NCBI GenBank assembly: GCA_021029595.1
Contig: JAJJOY010000002.1
Coordinates: 62,001 to 126,000 of the forward strand
DNA: 64,000 bases
Reading direction: 5' to 3'
Source: Hominenteromicrobium mulieris
GTDB taxonomy: Bacteria > Bacillota > Clostridia > Oscillospirales > Acutalibacteraceae
The first letter of the stretch is position 1; every line of letters starts with the position of its first letter. Under the pieces are notes generated by a model. It was given only the letters and a program-made list of their open reading frames with translations, was not told the origin of the DNA and made no database searches. The translations under genes were made by a program, and so were the position numbers. Of the stretch, positions 59,123 to 64,000 are shown one piece after another.

Positions 59123-60529
59123 ATGAAATACTCGATTGAAGAATTATGCACGAAAAAGGAAGATCAGGTCTTTGACCGCAAAAGCGCAAGGAAAGACGCT
59201 AAGGGATTATCCAATCATATCGTAGCTTTCGCCAATGCAGATGGCGGCACACTTGTCATTGGTATTGAGGACAATGGAGATATAACAGGTATAGACGCAT
59301 ATACCAACAATATCAACGACATTCTCCGTGTCCCCTTCGATTACTGCACTCCTTCGGTAATGGTAACGACCGAAACGGTTGATTGCAGGGACAAGGACGG
59401 GAATCCAAATCATCTTTTGATTATAACGATTCCCCAAAGCTCCGAGCTTCACGCCAACCAGCAGGACGAGGTATATTACCGGATGGGCGACAAGTCAAAG
59501 AAGCTGAACTTTGACGAACGCTTACAGCTTATGTACGCCAAAGGCTCACGCTACTATGAAGATGAGCCTGTGTTCCGGTCTGCTTTAGATGATATTGATA
59601 TGGATTTTGTCGCTGAATACTGCAAGAAAATCGGCTATTCCAAATCCGCCGAGGAATACATCAGGCAAAACAAAGATTACATTGTCCGGCACGATGGTAG
59701 AGAAGAAATGAGCGGAGCGGCGCTTCTTCTTTTCGGGAAAGAGCCACAGCGTTTCTTTCCGAGAGCAAGGGTGCGTTTTATCCGCTATGACGGGACAGAG
59801 GCAAAGGTCGGTACAGAAATGAATGTCATCAAGGATAAGATGTTCGAGGGAAAAATCCTTGATGTGGTACGGCAATCTCTTGAATTTGTAGGCGATCAGA
59901 TCAAGGAGCGCACACGGCTTGGAAATGATGGCAGATTTCACACTACGCCGGAATACCCTGAGTTCGTTTGGAAAGAAATCATCATCAACGCCATCGCTCA
60001 TCGAGATTACAGCATTAAAGGAACGGACATTCAGATAAAAATGTTTGACGATCACATTACCGTAGAAAGTCCCGGCAAGCTCCCCGGCATTGTGCGTTTG
60101 AGCAACATCCGCACCGTTCATTTTTCAAGAAATCCTAAAATCGCCCGTTTCCTGCAAGAATATGATTATGTGAAGGAGTTTGGCGAAGGCGTTGACCGTA
60201 TGTTTAAGGAAATGTCTGACGCCGGACTTCCCGCACCGGAATACACGGATAACGCCTTTATGCTCAATGCGACGATACGGAATGGGGTAATAAATGAGAG
60301 CAATGGGGCAATAAATGAGGTAATAAATGAAGCAATAAAATTATCTCCTGTTCAAAAAACCGTCCTTGACGCAATCATTGAAACACCAAGTATTACAAAG
60401 CAAGCACTTTGTGATAGGACTTCTCTTGGAAAGAGTACAATAGATCGAGCTATTAAGGCATTGAAAGAAAAAGGACTTATCCAGCGAGTCGGATCAAACA
60501 AAACCGGATATTGGAAAGTTATAAAATAA
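59123..60529 (+). CDS. AlbA_2/Schlafen-type ATP-binding protein with winged helix
   Basis: The 468-residue protein has an N-terminal AlbA_2 domain (FDRKSARKD, FANADGGTLVIGIEDNGDI, about 15-125), a HATPase_c_4-like middle part (NAIAHRDYSI, GEGVDRMF, about 285-360) and a C-terminal winged helix (about 405-465). A short repeat region (GVINESNGAINEVINEAIK) joins them. Such proteins act as regulators or in phage defence; the role is not established. It follows the ImmR-ImmA genes. Confidence 0.85.
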   Translation: MKYSIEELCTKKEDQVFDRKSARKDAKGLSNHIVAFANADGGTLVIGIEDNGDITGIDAYTNNINDILRVPFDYCTPSVMVTTETVDCRDKDGNPNHLLIITIPQSSELHANQQDEVYYRMGDKSKKLNFDERLQLMYAKGSRYYEDEPVFRSALDDIDMDFVAEYCKKIGYSKSAEEYIRQNKDYIVRHDGREEMSGAALLLFGKEPQRFFPRARVRFIRYDGTEAKVGTEMNVIKDKMFEGKILDVVRQSLEFVGDQIKERTRLGNDGRFHTTPEYPEFVWKEIIINAIAHRDYSIKGTDIQIKMFDDHITVESPGKLPGIVRLSNIRTVHFSRNPKIARFLQEYDYVKEFGEGVDRMFKEMSDAGLPAPEYTDNAFMLNATIRNGVINESNGAINEVINEAIKLSPVQKTVLDAIIETPSITKQALCDRTSLGKSTIDRAIKALKEKGLIQRVGSNKTGYWKVIK

Positions 60530-60533
60530 GCAA

Positions 60534-60564
60534 ACGACCGCCAGTTTTTTGATTGGCGGTCGTA
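60534..60564. terminator. Hairpin between convergent genes
   Basis: ACGACCGCCA and TGGCGGTCGT form a perfect 10-base stem shared by the two convergent genes; no long T-run. Confidence 0.55.
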
Positions 60565-60581
60565 TTGTTTGCTTAAATTGC

Positions 60582-60779
60582 TTATAAACGCTCCAACGCT
60601 CTTTTATACAGCGGATCTAACTCACATCCGCAGCTTCCGCATTCTTTGTCCGCCTGTTCGATTGCTGATACCAAAGTGTCTTTATTAGAGTTCCCGTCCA
60701 GCCATTCCTGAGCCGGAACTGCGATTAAGTCCCAACCGGACGCAGCAAATTTCTGCATAATCGCTTTCAATTCCTCCAT
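60582..60779 (-). CDS. Small hypothetical protein
   Basis: The 65-residue protein has a helical first half (LKAIMQKFAASGWDLIAVPA) and a cluster of Cys (CGSCGCE) near the end that may bind metal. AAAGGAG is 7 bases before ATG 60779. It follows the CAT-like gene, likely cotranscribed. Confidence 0.65.
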   Translation of the reverse strand: MEELKAIMQKFAASGWDLIAVPAQEWLDGNSNKDTLVSAIEQADKECGSCGCELDPLYKRALERL

Positions 60780-60803
60780 AAGCATACTCCTTTCTTCCTG
60801 CCG

Positions 60804-61427
60804 CTATTTCAACAGGTTAATTTCATTTTGCAAGTTTTTCAAAAATGCGCCTGCGTGAGCGCCGTCCATCTGTGTATGATGGAACTGGAAAGAGATGGGC
60901 AGGTAATACCGAAACCATTTCTTTTTGTATCTGCCCCAAATAATAAAGGGATTATTGAAAATACCACTGTTCATACCAACAGCTCCGTCAATTTCCGTAT
61001 CTATGATAGCGGAAGTGCCGATGACCATACTATTTTCGGATAAGTCCCTGTCCTGACAGCTTGCGGCGACCTGTACCGTATATTTCAGATACTCCTCGTT
61101 GAACTGATTTAACTCGGCTTTATAGGAAAGGTCGCAGGAGCTGACTTCGCCTTCTTTGTTTTTCACTATGGTATTGACTGCTATGGTGTCATACTGTATG
61201 AGTTTATCGCCGACCGGAAGGATATAAAACTCCTTTACCTCTGCGGCGGCTCTGCCGATACAGTAATCGAGCAGCATATTAAACTTCAGGCTTCTTTTCC
61301 TGCTGACCTTGATCAGATTTGTGACATCAAGGGTTTTGAAAAAAGTTACCATTGGATTGGGTGCTTTCATCCAAAGTGCATATGCCGTAGCTCGTGCAGT
61401 ATCTTTAGGGTCGACTTCTTTAGGCAT
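60804..61427 (-). CDS. Chloramphenicol-acetyltransferase-like enzyme
   Basis: The 207-residue protein has the CAT fold with catalytic His in QFHHTQMDGAHAG (about 183-195). It lacks some of the substrate-pocket pattern of true CatA enzymes, so the substrate may be another hydroxyl compound. It is 12 bases after the GyrI-like gene and in the same operon. Confidence 0.85.
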   Translation of the reverse strand: MPKEVDPKDTARATAYALWMKAPNPMVTFFKTLDVTNLIKVSRKRSLKFNMLLDYCIGRAAAEVKEFYILPVGDKLIQYDTIAVNTIVKNKEGEVSSCDLSYKAELNQFNEEYLKYTVQVAASCQDRDLSENSMVIGTSAIIDTEIDGAVGMNSGIFNNPFIIWGRYKKKWFRYYLPISFQFHHTQMDGAHAGAFLKNLQNEINLLK

Positions 61428-61439
61428 AATATCCTCCGT

Positions 61440-62075
61440 TTACTCAGCTTTCCGGATTGGGTGGCGCACAACTGTTTTCAGTCTGCTCACATCACATTTT
61501 CTCGGATCGCTCAGATAGATTTCGTGATGGTATCTTGTGTCCGTAATATCCAGCTCATACCCGTTTGCTTTCATATAGTCGTGCATTAAATCAACGGTGG
61601 CAGGCTCATCGTCATAAGAGCCGATGTGCATACACTGAACGCACAGTCCTTCATCATAGGGGAAGAACTCAACTTTAGAAAAATCCTGCTTTTTCTTTTT
61701 TGTTGCTTCTTCAACTGCCCACTCAAAATCTTCCTTCGTTACGAAGTCCGGCAGCCGGATCATAGAGATAAAATGCATATCTTCTTTTCTGGCGTAATCA
61801 AGTCCCTTTGTGTTTTCCTGCCACCAAAGTCCTTCAAGGGGCGGTACGACATATTCAAAGAAACCCTCGATCTTATGCGTCCCCTTGTAGCTCATCTTTA
61901 TGGTAAAGGCGATGCCGTACAGCAAGCCGATTGAGTTTTTGTATTCTCCGTTTTCCTCGTTAGGATTGCCTTTTCCCCGGACGGCGATATAGTTCATTTT
62001 CGGAATCTCTATAATTCCGGGCTTGTTCTTCGGCATATAAAATTCCTTGTATTCTTTCTTGTAATCAAAAGCCAT
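61440..62075 (-). CDS. GyrI-like small-molecule-binding protein
   Basis: The 211-residue protein is the stand-alone GyrI/SOUL-like type (YKEFYMPKNKPGIIEIP, IGLLYGIAFTIKMSYKG, LSDPRKCDVSRLKTVVRHP). Such proteins bind and sometimes hydrolyse toxic small molecules. First gene of the group with the CAT-like gene. Confidence 0.85.
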   Translation of the reverse strand: MAFDYKKEYKEFYMPKNKPGIIEIPKMNYIAVRGKGNPNEENGEYKNSIGLLYGIAFTIKMSYKGTHKIEGFFEYVVPPLEGLWWQENTKGLDYARKEDMHFISMIRLPDFVTKEDFEWAVEEATKKKKQDFSKVEFFPYDEGLCVQCMHIGSYDDEPATVDLMHDYMKANGYELDITDTRYHHEIYLSDPRKCDVSRLKTVVRHPIRKAE

Positions 62076-62149
62076 TTTGCTTACTCCTTATCAGTCCAAT
62101 ATGTTATCACATATATCTTCCTGTTCAACAACTTAGGATTTTGTCATCA

Positions 62150-62404
62150 TCAAAACAGTAAATTCATTACCGACATCATCGTTCCAGCTTCACATTCTGC
62201 GTAATCAAGAGTATTGTCTGGATATAAATACACTTTTGAAAATTCTTTTGCCTTTTCTTTTACTTCATCGCTAATAATTACCGAATTACAGTTCTTGCAA
62301 TGTAATACAGGTGCGTTTATGACTTTTATAGTTTTTCCGTTGATGGTCATAGAAAATCCGCCAGTTTCCGTGTGTAGTGTGTTATGGCATTTTATACATT
62401 TCAT
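62150..62404 (-). CDS. YgiT-type zinc-finger protein
   Basis: The 84-residue protein has two CxxC pairs (CIKCHN at 3-6 and CKNC at about 36-39), the YgiT/MqsA N-terminal ribbon. It lacks the HTH domain of MqsA and has no MqsR partner beside it. Single gene, AT-rich. Confidence 0.75.
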   Translation of the reverse strand: MKCIKCHNTLHTETGGFSMTINGKTIKVINAPVLHCKNCNSVIISDEVKEKAKEFSKVYLYPDNTLDYAECEAGTMMSVMNLLF

Positions 62405-62451
62405 TGTAAACCCTCCTTAAGAAATTAAAATTTTCTAATCTATGTATTCTA

Positions 62452-62979
62452 CTAAAGTCGTGGTAAACCGTTTTTATAGTCAAATACGATCGTTTTGTAA
62501 ATAGAATTTAGATTGACGATCATAATGTATTCCTCGTCCGTTTCTTTGACCGCTATAAAGCCAGCTTTTCGATATAGCTTTACTGCATAATTGTCCTTTT
62601 GAACAGATAAAGAAAGCTTCGCATAACCGGCAGCTTTTTCCGTTGACATCATTTGCGTGAGTAATGAAGTTCCGATTCCCATACCCCTGTACGCTTTAAG
62701 GACAGACATTGCAAGCGATGGAGTATTATCATCAATATGTCCGTAATCGTTCATAATTCTTGCCCATATTGCTCCAACAATATTGCCGTCAACTTCTGCA
62801 ATCAAAGCCTTATCGTGTTTGCTGTTTCCAAAGTCTGCAATATATACTTGCAATTCGGGACAAGCTATCACTGATTTAGGCGGCGCAGCCGTACCATCCG
62901 GAATATAAATTGCTTCGTACAAAAAGTCACCGAGCAGACTATATTCTTCTTTTCGCATTTCTCTTATAGAGTAGTTCAT
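62452..62979 (-). CDS. GNAT-family acetyltransferase
   Basis: The 175-residue protein has the acetyl-CoA-binding motif YRGMGIGTSLL (about 97-107) and the strand-turn AGFIAVKE at the end of the fold. The acceptor is unknown. Confidence 0.88.
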   Translation of the reverse strand: MNYSIREMRKEEYSLLGDFLYEAIYIPDGTAAPPKSVIACPELQVYIADFGNSKHDKALIAEVDGNIVGAIWARIMNDYGHIDDNTPSLAMSVLKAYRGMGIGTSLLTQMMSTEKAAGYAKLSLSVQKDNYAVKLYRKAGFIAVKETDEEYIMIVNLNSIYKTIVFDYKNGLPRL

Positions 62980-63013
62980 ATCTTACTCGTTCCTTATCCA
63001 TTTAAAAATAGCC

Positions 63014-63472
63014 TTACCGCATACAAGCATTTATAAACTTCATAGGTACATCCATTCGCTTTGCAACCTGTTCCGGCGTCATTCCACTATCCAAGAAACG
63101 CTTGCATACGACCTTCATATTCTCTCCGACTTCGATAATATGCTTATCAGGATCATAAAAGCGGACGACTCTCTGCCCCCAAGAATGTTCCATAGTCGGG
63201 TGGATATATTCAATATCACATTCCTTCAGCCTCTCGGCAAACTTATCGAAATCATCTTCCTCAAAATAAATCTCGAAGTTATTGCCGCCAAAAGAAATGT
63301 CATTTGTACCGATAAAATTTTTATATGTTTCAACAGTTTGTAAGGCTAAACCGCCTGTTAGTGTCTTATTTGCTCCAAAGTCCATAATGATATGAAGTCC
63401 AAAGACTTTTTTATAAAATTCAACTGATCTGTCCATATCAGTCACTACCAACATAGGATTTTTCAACTTCAT
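63014..63472 (-). CDS. Glyoxalase/bleomycin-resistance (VOC) family protein
   Basis: The 152-residue protein has a VOC domain (MKLKNPMLVVTDMDRSVEFY, then FYDPDKHIIEVGE) and a C-terminal helical addition of about 30 residues (SGMTPEQVAKRMDVPMKF) that looks like a small HTH. GGAGG lies before ATG 63472. Probably a metal-dependent detoxifying or binding protein. Confidence 0.85.
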   Translation of the reverse strand: MKLKNPMLVVTDMDRSVEFYKKVFGLHIIMDFGANKTLTGGLALQTVETYKNFIGTNDISFGGNNFEIYFEEDDFDKFAERLKECDIEYIHPTMEHSWGQRVVRFYDPDKHIIEVGENMKVVCKRFLDSGMTPEQVAKRMDVPMKFINACMR

Positions 63473-63511
63473 TCTCGCCACCTCCGAAAATTAGTATCAT
63501 AATCGATAACT

Positions 63512-63838
63512 TTATTTGCGATATTTTTTTATATTTATCTTTGGTATTACGATTGATAAAATAACCATTATTGCAATGATTCCAAGTCCGCTGCATAATA
63601 TAAAGTCATTTTGATTAAAACTGCCATACAATAATAAAAATGCTCCTATTCCGCAGAAAACTACACATCGTCCGAATAAATGACAGATTGCCTCCTCATT
63701 ATAAGTCGCTTTTTCTTCTTTACTCATTGTATTCCAACCAGCAAGAAACCAAGTACCCTTTTGATGATAAATATTCACTCCCCATACTACTGCTCCCAAA
63801 GAAATTGCCAGTGTAATGATCATCTCGAAGATATTCAT
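63512..63838 (-). CDS. DUF3784 membrane protein
   Basis: The 108-residue protein has three membrane helices and the DUF3784 pattern with GTWFLAGWNTMSKEEKATYN in the loop. AAGGTGA precedes ATG 63838. Function unknown. Confidence 0.8.
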   Translation of the reverse strand: MNIFEMIITLAISLGAVVWGVNIYHQKGTWFLAGWNTMSKEEKATYNEEAICHLFGRCVVFCGIGAFLLLYGSFNQNDFILCSGLGIIAIMVILSIVIPKINIKKYRK

Positions 63839-63907
63839 ATATTTCACCTTCTTTCATAATAAACGCCTTAATGGAATTTCTTTTCTCTGTTAAACTAAAA
63901 ATGCAAT

Positions 63908-64000
63908 TTATTTTCGATTGGGTTTTCTTTTAATAGCCAGCAGCTTCATATAGTCATCGAATTCAGAAGTATCGGTTGGCTTAAACATCACCCATTTCCC
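63908..64000 (-). CDS. C-terminal end of an unknown protein (start outside window)
   Basis: The last 30 codons read KWVMFKPTDTSEFDDYMK and a basic tail, then TAA. Too short to assign. Confidence 0.45.
   Translation of the reverse strand, partial: GKWVMFKPTDTSEFDDYMKLLAIKRKPNRK

Larger units (their letters stand above)
53140..64000. mobile_element. Integrative element, integrase end (right end outside window)
   Basis: It holds integrase, excisionase-like genes, toxin, sigma-like factor and an ImmR/ImmA switch, then cargo-like genes. The left end must lie between the metG fragment and the integrase stop. No relaxase, VirB4 or coupling protein is visible, so it may be conjugative beyond the window or only mobilisable. 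Whether the genes after 60.5 kb belong to it is inference. Confidence 0.7.

Overview
The window looks like a chromosome segment of an anaerobic Clostridia species, probably of the order Oscillospirales. The reasons are GGAGG-type ribosome sites, sigma-A promoters with 17-base spacers, a long single-chain PurL, a dockerin-like protein, Pro-Thr-rich surface proteins, CCA-encoded tRNA genes, and many lipoproteins, TetR, XRE and LytTR proteins. Core genes are GC-rich. Several AT-rich patches (about 6.6-8.4, 11.4-12.6, 13-15, 41.1-41.8 and 51-64 kb) look acquired. The species call is inference.

Left part (1-39.8 kb): the end of purL with a hairpin in its leader, a processive glycosyltransferase, tRNA-Val(GAC), a pair of overlapping small transcripts of unknown role, and a type I toxin-antitoxin locus whose 35-residue toxin is too short for usual gene calling. 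Next come a PadR operon and a convergent operon of a secreted protein, a lipoprotein and an ABC transporter. A decayed mobile element follows (broken integrase, DUF234 ATPase between two copies of a parB-like 3' end, ParB-like gene). Then: dockerin protein, AGCS symporter, tRNA-Arg(ACG), serine hydrolase, MarR-MATE operon with a perfect palindromic operator, a sortase-type surface protein, a YdjG/YdjH/YdjI-like membrane operon, TetR, a GGDEF-histidine kinase-receiver hybrid, a WYL regulator, a LOG protein, zinc-ribbon and lipoprotein genes, a double-HTH regulator and a transglutaminase-like lipoprotein pair.

Middle (39.9-52.6 kb): an accessory block entered at one of two identical 54-base direct repeats (39897 and 48841). 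It holds a LytTR-DUF3021 switch with direct-repeat operators, two methyltransferases with a TetR, and a TetR translationally coupled to a 1.1-kilo-residue surface protein. That protein is out of frame with its own signal peptide through loss of one C in a 27-base repeat tract, so it looks phase-variable. Then come single-gene units (2-TM protein, cyclase, P-loop kinase, S51 peptidase) separated by near-identical terminator-plus-leader repeats. Relics of other genes (DUF3848, methyltransferase, hydrolase, flavodoxin) are scattered through the window.

Right part (53.1-64 kb): the end of an integrative element beside a free-standing MetRS C-terminal domain. It has a tyrosine integrase, four consecutive excisionase-like paralogues, a zinc-ribbon MazF/PemK toxin without a visible antitoxin and a sigma-like factor. 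An ImmR/ImmA-type repressor-protease pair follows, whose operators lie in the spacers of two facing promoters. Beyond are an AlbA_2/Schlafen-type ATPase and small-molecule defence genes (CAT-like, GyrI-like, YgiT-type, GNAT, VOC, DUF3784). No conjugation gene is visible before the window ends.
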